DNA of 64,000 nucleotides from contig NZ_BJYD01000028.1 of assembly GCF_007991335.1 (NCBI RefSeq), positions 41,393 through 105,392 on the forward strand, given 5' to 3'. A program made the translations under genes and the position numbers. Shown piece by piece: positions 35,119 to 44,000 of this stretch. Under the pieces are notes generated by a model. That model had not been told where the DNA came from and did no database searches. It was given only the letters and a program-made list of their open reading frames with translations. The DNA is from Halobacillus faecis. Its GTDB lineage: Bacteria > Bacillota > Bacilli > Bacillales > Halobacillaceae. The stretch's first letter is position 1; the number at the start of each line of letters is the position of its first letter.

Positions 35119-36117
35119 ATGAAAGAGAATTTCTGGCATGAGTTGCCGAAACCGTTTTTTGTCCTGGCACCGATGGAGGCCGTCACGGACGTCGTGTTCC
35201 GACACGTCGTGAGTGAAGCGGCGAGACCTGACGTGTTTTTCACAGAGTTCACGAATACGGAAAGCTACTGCCATCCAAAAGGAAAAGACAGCGTACGCGG
35301 GCGTCTGACGTTCACAGAAGATGAACAGCCGATTGTCGCCCACATTTGGGGAGATAAACCCGAATACTTCCGTCAGATGAGTATCGGGATGGCGGAAATG
35401 GGCTATAAAGGAATCGATATCAACATGGGCTGCCCTGCTCCGAACGTCGCGACGAAAGGGAAAGGCTGTGGACTGATCCGCCGTCCTGATGTGGCAGCAG
35501 AGATCATCCAGGCATCCAAGGCTGGTGGACTTCCAGTCAGTGTGAAAACTCGTCTCGGTTATACCGAAGTGGACGAATGGCGCACATGGTTGAAGCACCT
35601 ATTGGAACAGGATATCGTCAACCTTTCCATCCACCTTCGTACGAAAAAAGAAATGAGTAATGTCGACGCACACTGGGAGCTGATCCCGGAGATCAAGAAA
35701 CTCCGTGACGAAATAGCTCCACACACGCTTCTGACAATCAATGGAGACATCCCTGACCGTCAAAAAGGACTTGAGCTTGTTGAAAAGTACGGCGTAGACG
35801 GAGTCATGATCGGACGTGGAGTCTTCCACAACCCGTTCTGCTTCGAAACAGAGAAGAAAGAGCACACGAGTGAAGAACTGCTCGACCTTCTGCGTCTGCA
35901 GCTCGATCTGCATGATAAGTATTCCGCAGAACTCGAGCCGCGTCTTTTCAAACCGCTCCGCCGCTTCTTCAAGATTTACGTGCGCGGATTCCGTGGGGCG
36001 AGTGAACTCAGAAATCAGCTGATGAGCACAGAATCGACGGATGAAGTCCGTGCTCTGCTTGATGAATTCACCGAGAACTCAGGAGTGAAGGAAGAACAAA
36101 GTTTTTCCATTTCTTAA
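35119..36117 (+). CDS. dus: tRNA-dihydrouridine synthase
   Basis: A 332-residue FMN enzyme that reduces uridines in the D loop of tRNA. The TIM barrel shows [15 protein letters not shown] (FMN), [20 protein letters not shown] with the catalytic Cys, [20 protein letters not shown] and [14 protein letters not shown]. The helical C-terminal domain is present. The ATG at 35119 has AAAGGG about 11 nt upstream, and the protein from there starts as the family does ([10 protein letters not shown]). The double-Cys KGKGCG loop differs from the usual NGAGAAL, suggesting a divergent Dus subfamily. Single gene with terminator. Confidence 0.92.
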   Translation: MKENFWHELPKPFFVLAPMEAVTDVVFRHVVSEAARPDVFFTEFTNTESYCHPKGKDSVRGRLTFTEDEQPIVAHIWGDKPEYFRQMSIGMAEMGYKGIDINMGCPAPNVATKGKGCGLIRRPDVAAEIIQASKAGGLPVSVKTRLGYTEVDEWRTWLKHLLEQDIVNLSIHLRTKKEMSNVDAHWELIPEIKKLRDEIAPHTLLTINGDIPDRQKGLELVEKYGVDGVMIGRGVFHNPFCFETEKKEHTSEELLDLLRLQLDLHDKYSAELEPRLFKPLRRFFKIYVRGFRGASELRNQLMSTESTDEVRALLDEFTENSGVKEEQSFSIS

Positions 36118-36134
36118 TTATTGCAACCAATTCC

Positions 36135-36171
36135 GAGAGAGAAAAGCCATCAAGGCTTTTCTCTCTTTTTT
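36135..36171 (+). terminator. Terminator of dus
   Basis: Stem GAGAGAAAAGCC / GGCTTTTCTCTC with six T residues. Confidence 0.9.
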
Positions 36172-36300
36172 CATCATTGTAAAAACTGTGTCACGACATC
36201 CTGCGACCAGCACACATCCTTGTTCGTTGCTGATGCCTCGTTTTTGCACAGTACATAACCCTCAAAAGAGGATGGAGTAAATCCCTGGAGGAATAATTAT

Positions 36301-36330
36301 AAAAAAAAGCATGGATCCCATCCATGCTTT
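36301..36330 (-). terminator. Terminator of the 36.4-kb gene
   Basis: Minus-strand stem AAAGCATGGAT / ATCCATGCTTT followed by eight T residues. Confidence 0.9.
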
Positions 36331-36343
36331 CAATGCTTAGATA

Positions 36344-36610
36344 TTAAGCTTCGAGTCCTGTGTAATGAACATCTCCATAAACACGCCCCAATGATGTATG
36401 CAGACGTTTAGAAATATTCTCAGCTTTTTCCATCGAGATATCGGTTTTAACGACGATCGTTTCGAAGTTTCTCTTCATACTTTTATTGGGCCATACATTC
36501 ACGAAAACGTCATATAACGAGTCATCTTCCTCGGTCGCCTGCAAGTAAGAGATCGTGATATAGTTCCCGCCAATATCTTCTATTTTTTGTGTGATTTGAT
36601 TGTAGTCCAT
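36344..36610 (-). CDS. Hypothetical protein
   Basis: An 88-residue alpha/beta protein: MDYNQITQKIEDIGGNYITI, a central YDVFVNVWPNKSMKRNFETIVV, then a helix AENISKRLHTSLGR. The ATG at 36610 is preferred because AGAGGTG lies just upstream. No family recognised. Single gene. Confidence 0.65.
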   Translation of the reverse strand: MDYNQITQKIEDIGGNYITISYLQATEEDDSLYDVFVNVWPNKSMKRNFETIVVKTDISMEKAENISKRLHTSLGRVYGDVHYTGLEA

Positions 36611-36734
36611 AGGTTTCACCTCTAATAATAATTAATCTTTTGCTTCATAAGCTAAAGAATGCCTTTTCTACTATACATGAATTTGAGGGAGGAAGATAGT
36701 ACGTTTTTGACCAATCATCCATCTCCTCTAAAGA

Positions 36735-37090
36735 CAAAGCCACTGTAAAGTCTGTGACAGTCCTATCTGTCATTTCATCAAGACTTGCTCGTTGAACATT
36801 TTCAACGTTCATCATACAAGGTTCCTGTCAAAAGGAGTCTGGGGGTATGTGAACCATTAGCATTCCCCAGCCTAAAGTTTTAAAACTATTTGTTTCTTCA
36901 ATTCCTCAAAGTGATCAGATTTAATCATTCCCCCCTTTTTTCATTGGCATGGCGTCCAGTTTCTGATGCTTGATCTATATTTTCGGTTGCCCTTCATGGA
37001 TCTTTTCCCTTAAACATTTTATGTAGTTCTAAGATAGCAAAGCACCAAACATCTTCCTCGCTGATATTTTCGAAACATCTCCATAACCTC
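36735..37090 (-). pseudogene. Decayed partial copy of the cupin / alpha-beta hydrolase junction
   Basis: This minus-strand stretch aligns by eye with 50358-50710, the boundary between the cupin and hydrolase genes of the catabolic cluster. Shared words include GCAAAGCACCAA.CATCTTCCTCGC, CTGATATTTTCAAA/GAAA, GTGAACCATTA and TTGTTTCT.CAATT. It keeps a cupin piece (ENISEEDVWCFAILELHKM) and the first codons of the hydrolase, but with a deletion after the KGKDP segment, frameshifts and stops. At 37085 the similarity stops abruptly, so the rest of the copy was deleted or replaced. Confidence 0.8.
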
Positions 37091-37199
37091 TTTTGATTAT
37101 GCTTATCAGAAAGGCGATAATTAAGGTATTTTTGAGAAGGGAGTTTAGGTAAGAACAAACAAAATGGAAACCTTATTCCCTCCCAGTTAAAGCCTTTCA

Positions 37200-38096
37200 C
37201 TATCCTATAATCGTATGGTCTACATCCATTTGAATTTCTTTTCCTATATGATAGAGAGAAGATCGCTTTCCATATTCACCATGGCTCCTACCATTAACGT
37301 CACTCTTTCCCCCTAAACCAAGAAACTGCTCGGAAGGCTTGAAGTGAAGACCAACCACTGGGATCTTTGAACGAGAATAAGTACTCAGTTGATACCTGGC
37401 TGCCGGGAAATCATCCACTGATTTTACCTCACCAAATTTTCCATTCGTATTCATTGTATCAAACCTTTTACAATGTTCACGCCCTAAAACCACGATTAAC
37501 GATGGGGCTAAGAAATCGAGTGTTTCTACTAAGAGGTTTTTAGTAAACGCTGCATGTAACAGTTGCTTTTTTTCACGTAGCTTTCCCATCTGTGATTTAG
37601 TGGGAATAGGAAAGAAATCTGTATGAACAACGGGCGTGTAAGCGTTGGTTTTATACAAAGAGCCTCGCATGCCATTTAAGAACCCTTCCAGTTTCGCTCC
37701 GTTTTCTTTTCCAAACCAATTGCGGTACGCCGTATTCCTATGAAAATATGTACGAAAATACTTGATGGATGCTTTTAACTGTTGTTCATCCTGTTTGTAA
37801 TCCTCTAAAGAAACCCCTTCACTCCTAATGTACAATCTTGATTGACTTCCCGTTAATAACTTCTTGTCACGTCCTAGAAATTCTCGTGACGAAGGGTTTG
37901 TTCCGATTGTTACGATATTACCTGGCACATTTTCACCGAACCAAACGACAGGAGTGGCTCGATCAATGAACTCCCGCTTAAAAGGTGTTCGATTGAGTTC
38001 AATTTGAACATTGGTCGCTTTTTTTAGAAGGGACATTGCCACTCGCATCTCACTCATAGACATGGATGATAAACCTATTTTAAACACTCCTTCCAT
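37200..38096 (-). CDS. Hypothetical protein with uracil-DNA-glycosylase-like motifs
   Basis: A 298-residue soluble protein. The pattern NIVTIGTNPSSREFLG, LIVVLGREHCKRFD and VVGLHFKPSEQFLG resembles the three core motifs of the uracil-DNA glycosylase superfamily (G-x-N-P, hydrophobic strand ending in G, and H-x-x-P-S). The middle section is helical (DEQQLKASIKYFRTYF). I cannot place it in a named UDG family, and catalytic residues are uncertain. Single gene. The ATG has AGGGAAT 8 nt upstream. DNA repair is an inference. Confidence 0.6.
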   Translation of the reverse strand: MEGVFKIGLSSMSMSEMRVAMSLLKKATNVQIELNRTPFKREFIDRATPVVWFGENVPGNIVTIGTNPSSREFLGRDKKLLTGSQSRLYIRSEGVSLEDYKQDEQQLKASIKYFRTYFHRNTAYRNWFGKENGAKLEGFLNGMRGSLYKTNAYTPVVHTDFFPIPTKSQMGKLREKKQLLHAAFTKNLLVETLDFLAPSLIVVLGREHCKRFDTMNTNGKFGEVKSVDDFPAARYQLSTYSRSKIPVVGLHFKPSEQFLGLGGKSDVNGRSHGEYGKRSSLYHIGKEIQMDVDHTIIG

Positions 38097-38261
38097 TCAT
38101 ATTCCCTACTTCTTTCTCATAACCTCTGCATTCTTCACGAAGTAAAGGAACATTCACCTTTGATCCTGAAAAAAATGCTCTAAACTCTAATACTTACCTG
38201 ATACCCTGCGTAAAGAAAACTTAATTTCTTCAATATGCCACTCTCGTTTGTATCTGAATGT

Positions 38262-38297
38262 AAAAAAGCCATGCTGAGTTATTCAGCATGGCTTTTT
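38262..38297. terminator. Terminator upstream of the adenylyltransferase 3' end
   Basis: Stem AAAAAGCCATGCTGA / TCAGCATGGCTTTTT, near-perfect, T runs on both strands. Confidence 0.85.
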
Positions 38298-38318
38298 GAT
38301 TCATCCTTTTAAAGGGTG

Positions 38319-39086
38319 CTATTGCACATTATGTACTCCGTGCTTAACGTAGAGGAACCTTTTTATTTCTTCTCGATAGTACTCTTGGAATAACAGCAGT
38401 TCTTCCTCAGATAAAGGAGCTTCTTCCCCTCTCCTTCTCTTCAGTACTTTTTCTATCGTAGAAGAAAAAGAAGAACGCATCGCCCGCCGTCCAGCTTCAT
38501 CCTTTGAGTAAATCTTACCCTCTTCCAAATAGAGATAGACACGTAGGATATTCAATACAGCATAAACAGGATCATCCAACACTTCGTCCAAACAATCCTC
38601 ATAGTCATTCAGAATCGAATCCAGGTAGTCCTTTTCAGGAATCGAAGGAAACACCTCCGTAATCGGCCTCCCGAACAGAACACATCCTTTATGAGAAAGG
38701 ATGGTTACATGGGCCGCTAAATCCGGGTCCGTTTTCTCATGATGATTTGAATATGTAACTCCACCGTTCAAAAACCGTTCCCGCCAAGCTTCGCTATAAT
38801 GGTAGTCATAAGGACTTGGATGCTGCCAATGATTGAGTTGATGTTGATTCATGAAGGAAATTTCAATTGGAAAGGGAGATCCTGACTTTTCTAATAAAAA
38901 CCCTGTGACCTGTTCCGCGTCTTCCTTACTCATGGGATGTTCCGTCACGACAATCAGGTCGACATCACTCCGTTCAGGTATGAACCCGCCTAAAACGAGC
39001 GAGCCATGTAAATAAACGCCAACTAAATTCTCTCCGATGATTTCATGGAATTTCTCTGTACATTCTACGAGAAAAGAATCGATCAT
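38319..39086 (-). CDS. Aminoglycoside adenylyltransferase-like protein
   Basis: A 255-residue member of the ANT(3'')/ANT(9) family. The nucleotidyltransferase core shows VGVYLHGSLVLGGFIPERSD and then DVDLIVV, with the DxD metal pair, and the C-terminal domain is the helical DUF4111-type bundle. It is the second gene of a pair with the DUF4260 protein 12 bp upstream. Spectinomycin or streptomycin modification is possible but untested; chromosomal homologues in Bacillaceae vary. AGGAGG lies 8 nt before the ATG. Confidence 0.85.
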   Translation of the reverse strand: MIDSFLVECTEKFHEIIGENLVGVYLHGSLVLGGFIPERSDVDLIVVTEHPMSKEDAEQVTGFLLEKSGSPFPIEISFMNQHQLNHWQHPSPYDYHYSEAWRERFLNGGVTYSNHHEKTDPDLAAHVTILSHKGCVLFGRPITEVFPSIPEKDYLDSILNDYEDCLDEVLDDPVYAVLNILRVYLYLEEGKIYSKDEAGRRAMRSSFSSTIEKVLKRRRGEEAPLSEEELLLFQEYYREEIKRFLYVKHGVHNVQ

Positions 39087-39098
39087 TTCTCCGCCCTC

Positions 39099-39446
39099 CT
39101 AAACCTTTTGAAAATGGGTGTCTTTAAAACCGCTGGGATACTTCAAGCCGTAACCAAACATCCTGTCCATTCCGTTATGAGCTGTCCAAATGAGACTGAT
39201 CATCAGGAGCCAATCGACAGAAATAGTGATGGCCACCAGGAGCAAAACGACAGGTAGGACGTAGCTATGAGAGATATTATAGATGACTGCCCCTGCGCTT
39301 TCATTTACTAGATAGCCGAGCATGGAAATGTCGAACACCAATAAAAGAAAGACAAAGGCCAGCCAGCTGAAATCGTTTTGCTGGTAGAAATACATACTTG
39401 CAATTAATCCGATGGCACCCTCTACATGCAGGAGAAATCTCGGCAT
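39099..39446 (-). CDS. DUF4260 family membrane protein
   Basis: A 115-residue, four-helix membrane protein with the DUF4260 C-terminal signature (HNGMDRMFGYGLKYPSGFKD). GGAGGGG precedes the ATG. Shares a promoter with the adenylyltransferase-like gene. Function unknown. Confidence 0.85.
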   Translation of the reverse strand: MPRFLLHVEGAIGLIASMYFYQQNDFSWLAFVFLLLVFDISMLGYLVNESAGAVIYNISHSYVLPVVLLLVAITISVDWLLMISLIWTAHNGMDRMFGYGLKYPSGFKDTHFQKV

Positions 39447-39612
39447 ATGATCCCCTCCTATACAACATTGACGATATCAATATCCATCCATTCCTATTCC
39501 GATGGAAATCCTTGTATGACAAAGATATCATTTTTCCTTGAATAAAACTCGATACTTTTACGAGATTTACAATTTTTAATAGAATCCGCCCTCTCTTCTA
39601 CAAGAAAAGCAG

Positions 39613-39652
39613 AAAAGCCCTCCTGCTTTCAATGAAGCTGGAGGACTTTTTT
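39613..39652. terminator. Bidirectional terminator
   Basis: Stem AAGCCCTCC(T)GCTT / AAGC(T)GGAGGACTT with T runs on both strands, just downstream of the CNNM gene. Confidence 0.8.
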
Positions 39653-39666
39653 CTAGTATATCTATT

Positions 39667-40980
39667 CTATAGGAATTCCAGTTCATTCGATGGCAAGTGA
39701 ACGGCAACCTTTTTAATCTGGTAGTGATCCGTTTCGAGAATGGTCCAGGAGTAACCTTCATTTTCTATTTTCCCTTGAGGATGAACCTCCACATTGTGCA
39801 TCTGCAGCCATCCACCAATCGTATCGATCTTTTCTCTTTCCCGGAATGAAATATTCAAGGCCTCCTCGATCTCCGAAAGCAGGGTCTTTCCATTTATGTG
39901 ATAGAGGTGTTCTTCAACCTTTTTAATATCCACGGTTTCAGTGGTATCGAATTCGTCACGGATATCACCGACGATTTCCTCTAAAATATCCTCCATCGTC
40001 ACCATTCCAGCGCTTCCCCCATATTCATCAAGGAGCAGGGTGACATGAACACGTTCTTTCTTCATGTTCATCAACACGTTCTGAACAGGTGTATTCTCAA
40101 GCATGAACGGGATCGGCTGAATGTATTCTGATAGCGAGATCTGATCCCCATCATAATCCATAAGGAGCTTTTTAACGTTTACGAACCCGATAATATTATC
40201 TTTATCCCCATCTTCGGTGACAGGGTATCGGGTATGTTTATACGTTTTAATAACGTTCATTAAATCCTCATGGGTCATATCTTTCGTTAACGTCACCATT
40301 TCCGTACGAGGTACCATAATATCCTTGGCTAATCGTTCATCAAAAGTGAAAATCCTCTGCATATAGTTTAGTTCGGTTTGATTGATTTCCCCATTTTGAT
40401 AGCTGTGTGCCATGATAATTTTCAGCTCTTCTTCCGAGTGGGCTTGATCATGAACGGCTGGTTCAACGCCAAAAATACGGAGAAACATACGCGCAGATCC
40501 ATTTAGTGTCCAAATGAATGGAAACATGAGTTTCCCAAACCAATAGAGAGCGGGCGCCAATAACAATGTCATTTTTTCTGCAAATTGAATCGCTAACGTT
40601 TTGGGTGCCAATTCCCCGATCACTACATGTAAGAATGTAACGAGGGAGAATGCGACAACAAACGAAACAACAGCGGCCAAAGCTTGTGATATGCCTAGGT
40701 TATCAAATAAAGGATACAAAAGCTTCTCTACGGTCGGTTTCCCTAACCAGCCAAGACCTAAGGCTGTGACCGTGATCCCCAGTTGACAGGCAGAAAGGTA
40801 ATAATCCAGATCTTCCGCTACCTTTTTTGCTTTCCGTGCCTTTTTATTTCCTTCATCGATTAATTGGTCTAATCGTGACATCCTTACTTTGACAACGGCA
40901 AACTCTGAGCCTACAAAAAAAGCAGTCAAAACGATTAAAAGCACCACTAAAAATAAATTCATGACGAGTTGAATATCCAA
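39667..40980 (-). CDS. CNNM/CorC family transporter (DUF21-CBS-CBS-CorC_HlyC)
   Basis: A 437-residue membrane protein: DUF21/CNNM transmembrane domain (about 1-190, with SEFAVVKVRMSRLDQL and the acidic ALGLGWLGKP), a CBS pair (MVPRTEMVTLTKD; ENTPVQNVLMNM), then the CorC_HlyC domain (about 345-430). Homologues such as B. subtilis YhdP (MpfA) export Mg2+. Start is TTG at 40980 with GGGGA upstream. A yybP-ykoY riboswitch with an intrinsic terminator lies 430-600 bp upstream on the same strand, so expression is probably induced by Mn2+; Mn2+ or Mg2+ export is inferred. No gene is visible between. Confidence 0.88.
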   Translation of the reverse strand: MDIQLVMNLFLVVLLIVLTAFFVGSEFAVVKVRMSRLDQLIDEGNKKARKAKKVAEDLDYYLSACQLGITVTALGLGWLGKPTVEKLLYPLFDNLGISQALAAVVSFVVAFSLVTFLHVVIGELAPKTLAIQFAEKMTLLLAPALYWFGKLMFPFIWTLNGSARMFLRIFGVEPAVHDQAHSEEELKIIMAHSYQNGEINQTELNYMQRIFTFDERLAKDIMVPRTEMVTLTKDMTHEDLMNVIKTYKHTRYPVTEDGDKDNIIGFVNVKKLLMDYDGDQISLSEYIQPIPFMLENTPVQNVLMNMKKERVHVTLLLDEYGGSAGMVTMEDILEEIVGDIRDEFDTTETVDIKKVEEHLYHINGKTLLSEIEEALNISFREREKIDTIGGWLQMHNVEVHPQGKIENEGYSWTILETDHYQIKKVAVHLPSNELEFL

Positions 40981-41414
40981 TAAGTCCCCAAAAAGCAGGG
41001 ATTCACCTCCATATTTAATGATCCCTCAGATGGATCCAGTACCTTTTATGACTAATTTTCCCTTATTTAAAAACTGATTTATCATTCATCTGCATCTTAA
41101 CACCTGATCTGCTTTCTCCAATCACACAGCTTTAAAGTCCGCCATTCAAAGCTAGAAGGTACATTTTCGGGAATGCGATTCAGGTAAAACTCATAAGAGA
41201 ACACACACCTTGAACTTGTATTGATTTTTCCAGGAAATAAGAAAGAGGCTGAATTTCGGGTGCCCTAATCATAAAAATCAAATGCGTCTTCTTCAGTTTA
41301 GTTGCCCTCCTAAAAATTGAATGAAGCACTTTGTAAATCATATGCCATTTTTCTTTTTTTAACTTAAAATTTCTTGCTCCATAATAAAGGTTCATCATCG
41401 CCCGATGTAAAACT
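40981..41414 (-). other. Long leader between riboswitch terminator and the CNNM gene
   Basis: 430 bases with no convincing gene. One short frame (41180-41398) has no ribosome binding site. AGGAGGG at 41310-41316 (minus) is not followed by a start. The region could be the remainder of a lost gene or a long untranslated leader. Confidence 0.4.
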
Positions 41415-41450
41415 AAAAAAGACCTTTACCAATCAATGGTAAAGGTCTTT
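41415..41450 (-). terminator. Riboswitch-controlled terminator
   Basis: Minus-strand stem AAAGACCTTTACC / GGTAAAGGTCTTT followed by TTTTTT, 20 nt after the aptamer. Its 5' arm can instead pair with the upstream GGTAAAGG (minus strand, 41470-41477). Confidence 0.85.
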
Positions 41451-41481
41451 GGTATGTATGTATTTCAACCCTTTACCTAAA

Positions 41482-41580
41482 ATGGCAAAGGTCTCGCAAA
41501 CAACTCTAAGTTGCCAGTTAAGCCGGCGGCCGAACGACCACGTGATGTCGACATAACTGTAAGCTACTCCCCTTTGGAGT
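41482..41580 (-). promoter_or_regulatory. yybP-ykoY (manganese) riboswitch
   Basis: On the minus strand the aptamer begins CAAAGGGGAGTAGC (41576 to 41563) and ends GACCTTTGCC (41493 to 41484), the two conserved ends of the yybP-ykoY family, joined by P1 pairing CAAAGG / CCTTTG. Inside, CAGTTA pairs with TAACTG. Family members bind Mn2+ and turn on Mn2+ exporters. Three short segments (aptamer CCTTTGCC, linker GGTAAAGG, terminator CCTTTACC) can exchange partners, which gives a simple ON switch. Confidence 0.88.
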
Positions 41581-41953
41581 ATATGAGCTTTTCTAAGCAC
41601 AGTCTATACTCATAAACTGTAAAATTATCATACAGCATCCCTGGATGTTAATCAACTAGTAAATGTAAATAAAAGGAACAGATTCTCAATTTCCTTTCCA
41701 TACTAAGCTCAAAATCGTTGGAGAGATTTATACAAGATGGTGAAACGTTGCACCACGTCCTTACGTATATCCATAATAAGTGCAGAATAATTGCCTCACG
41801 AATGAAAAATATCCCACGGCTCCCCTACCTCCTCTTCAGTAGGTGGAGACGTAGGTATATCTTAGTCTGAAACCCCATTTTGTGGTATTCTTGAAGTATC
41901 ATAGATTCATTTAGTCGTGGAAAAAGGAAAGACGGAAAAGGGGCTGACGAAGC
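41581..41953. other. Intergenic with divergent promoters
   Basis: Nothing coding is visible. It must contain the promoter for the riboswitch RNA (minus) and for the TelA pair (plus). Confidence 0.35.
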
Positions 41954-42808
41954 ATGGAAAACCTCAACTCTTTTATGCTTGAGAATTTGGAAAGAACATT
42001 CATGCCACATACCTCCGAATATCAGCGCTACATCGATTTTCAAACGATGAGAGATATGAAGCAGGTGATCAAAGGGAAACGCCCTGTTTATTTCGATCTG
42101 GATATAGAAGAACTGGTAGAGATGAAGAAGAGATATATTATGGATGGGTTTTGGAACGGGGTCTTATTCTCCGCCGTGATTCCGAAGTCCAACACATTCC
42201 GGGGAACCCTCGAGTTTTACGGCAAGCCGCCGAAAATGCTGCTGGGCCGTTTTGAATGGATTGAAGAAGAAAAAGCCTTCCTCCCTACTTTTCTGAAAGA
42301 AGAATTCACGAGAAAAAAAGGACTCGGAGGCACACTGAGAGATTTTTCAGAGGTACTGTTCAAACATGTAAATACCTATGTCGAGCACATGGAAGTATCT
42401 GTAGAGAGTACAACATTTGAACATCCGGAGGAACCGATCTTCGAAAACTGGGACTTCCCGTTTCTCGAGAACCATCCTGATCTTCAACAGGAATGGACGT
42501 CTTTGAAGGAACGGACAGAGAAACAGTTCAGACGAATGGAAGAACTCGATATCGAAGAACAATACGCCCTTGAGACGATGATGGACAAAGACGTCCCTGA
42601 ATTCATCGCCTCGTTTCAGCGATTGTCACATGAGAATAAGGAAAATCGGAAACATGAACTGGTAGAAACAATGTATGATTTGCAGAAGTTCATTGAAACA
42701 CTGGAGCGTAAAGAAGAAGAAAGCCATAAGCAGAACTTTGCCAGAAGCAAAGGAATCATTGCTTCCAAATACAATAAGGAAGACGAAAACTTCCTCTCAC
42801 GAGAGTAA
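41954..42808 (+). CDS. TelA-linked protein of unknown function
   Basis: A 284-residue soluble protein with no family I can name. It has MPHTSEYQRYIDFQTMRDMK, a central TLEFYGKPPKMLLGRFEWIEEE region, and a long glutamate-rich helical C-terminus (about 180-270) probably forming a coiled coil. It precedes telA by 53 bp, in the position that XpaC-like proteins often take, so a partner role in toxic-anion or envelope stress resistance is inferred. AAAGGGG upstream of the ATG. Confidence 0.7.
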   Translation: MENLNSFMLENLERTFMPHTSEYQRYIDFQTMRDMKQVIKGKRPVYFDLDIEELVEMKKRYIMDGFWNGVLFSAVIPKSNTFRGTLEFYGKPPKMLLGRFEWIEEEKAFLPTFLKEEFTRKKGLGGTLRDFSEVLFKHVNTYVEHMEVSVESTTFEHPEEPIFENWDFPFLENHPDLQQEWTSLKERTEKQFRRMEELDIEEQYALETMMDKDVPEFIASFQRLSHENKENRKHELVETMYDLQKFIETLERKEEESHKQNFARSKGIIASKYNKEDENFLSRE

Positions 42809-42861
42809 ACGGCCATTTTGTTTTTCTTAAAGCCAACGAATGACATACAGGAGGTATGAAC

Positions 42862-43989
42862 ATGAGTAAACATTCTCCCTATAAAGACAAAGAAGCGGAA
42901 ATGAACCAACAGGACCTGAGAGAAGCGATGACGCTTATTGATAAAGAAGATATCGACCGCCTGAACGAAGAAGCCGAAGCCTACGCAGGAAGGTTCGACT
43001 CATCCAGAGATGATTCCCTATCTGATGTGATGAGAGAACTCGGAGACCTCGGAGAAAAAGAACAGCGCGTCGCCGGCGAAACGATGGAAACGTTGAAACG
43101 CCCGGTCAACGACCTCATGACCAAAGGCAACAACGACATCCCTGATTCGCTGAGAGAACTCGAAACGATCGTATCGGACCTTGATCCGAAGCGCACAGAA
43201 GGTAATGGCGTGCAGAAGTTCTTTTATAAACTAAGCAAAAAGCAGCCCATCGACCGCTACATGAAGAAATATGAAACGGTGGACTCAAAGATTGATATGG
43301 TGGTCCGCAGTCTCCTAGCCGGGAAAGACCGCCTGGAAGAAGACAGCGTCGAATTACAGCTGATTAAAGAAAATGCCCAGAAGCGGATTTATGACCTGGA
43401 CAAGCAGATCTATCTCGGTAAGAAGCTGTTTGAGCTTTTGAAGGAAAAAGAAGCGACCGGCGAATACGATTTGGCCCTTCTAACCGAAGGAAAAGAGAAA
43501 ATCATTACGCGGACGAGAAACATGACGCAGATAAAGAGTGTGCTGCATCAGAGTATTTCTTCTGTCGATATCATTAAGAAAAACAATGAAAAGCTGAAGG
43601 AATCGATCCGTAATGCGGTGACGCTGACCAAAAATATCATTACCGTTTCCGCTTCGATCCAGCTCGCCTTGAATAATCAGCGGAAAGTGATCGATACAGT
43701 GAACGGCGTCAATAAAGCGACCGAGGAGATGCTGCTTTCGAACTCCAGGAATTTGAAGGAGAATGCGCAAGAGACGACAGAGATGATGGAGAATCCGGCG
43801 ATCAGTATGGAAGCTTTACAGGAGTCTTTTGATAACGTTTTTGATGCATTGAAGACGACGGAGCAGTCATCGGAGAGAATTATTGCTTCGAGTGAGCAGT
43901 TCATTGAAGAGATGGATGCTTTGAATGAGAATGTTCGGAAAAGATTGTCCCAGACTGGTAACCATAGAGAAAGAGCGCTTCGTGACTGA
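42862..43989 (+). CDS. Toxic anion resistance protein TelA family
   Basis: A 375-residue, almost wholly helical soluble protein of the TelA/KlaA (B. subtilis YaaN, YceH) family. Seen: KFFYKLSKKQPIDRYMKKYE, then NAQKRIYDLDKQIYLGKKLFELL and a long heptad C-terminus (LNNQRKVIDTVNGVNKATEEML). Members are linked to tellurite or lantibiotic tolerance. Start at 42862 because AGGAGGT would abut the ATG at 42856. The last codons overlap the terminator. Second gene of a pair with the 41954 gene. Confidence 0.88.
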   Translation: MSKHSPYKDKEAEMNQQDLREAMTLIDKEDIDRLNEEAEAYAGRFDSSRDDSLSDVMRELGDLGEKEQRVAGETMETLKRPVNDLMTKGNNDIPDSLRELETIVSDLDPKRTEGNGVQKFFYKLSKKQPIDRYMKKYETVDSKIDMVVRSLLAGKDRLEEDSVELQLIKENAQKRIYDLDKQIYLGKKLFELLKEKEATGEYDLALLTEGKEKIITRTRNMTQIKSVLHQSISSVDIIKKNNEKLKESIRNAVTLTKNIITVSASIQLALNNQRKVIDTVNGVNKATEEMLLSNSRNLKENAQETTEMMENPAISMEALQESFDNVFDALKTTEQSSERIIASSEQFIEEMDALNENVRKRLSQTGNHRERALRD

Positions 43990-44000
43990 AGCGCTCTTTG
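43970..44000 (+). terminator. Terminator of telA, GAGCGCTTC type
   Basis: Stem AAAGAGCGCTTC(G) / (C)TGAAGCGCTCTTT overlapping the last five codons of telA, with a short T-rich tail. Near-identical hairpins lie at 59949 and 61227. Confidence 0.85.

Noticed and set aside
35008..35598. 196-codon minus-strand frame opposite dus
   Set aside because: Antisense to conserved Dus motifs, no ribosome binding site.
41180..41398. 72-codon frame between the riboswitch terminator and the CNNM gene
   Set aside because: No ribosome binding site before its ATG, composition not protein-like, no recognisable family; probably leader RNA.
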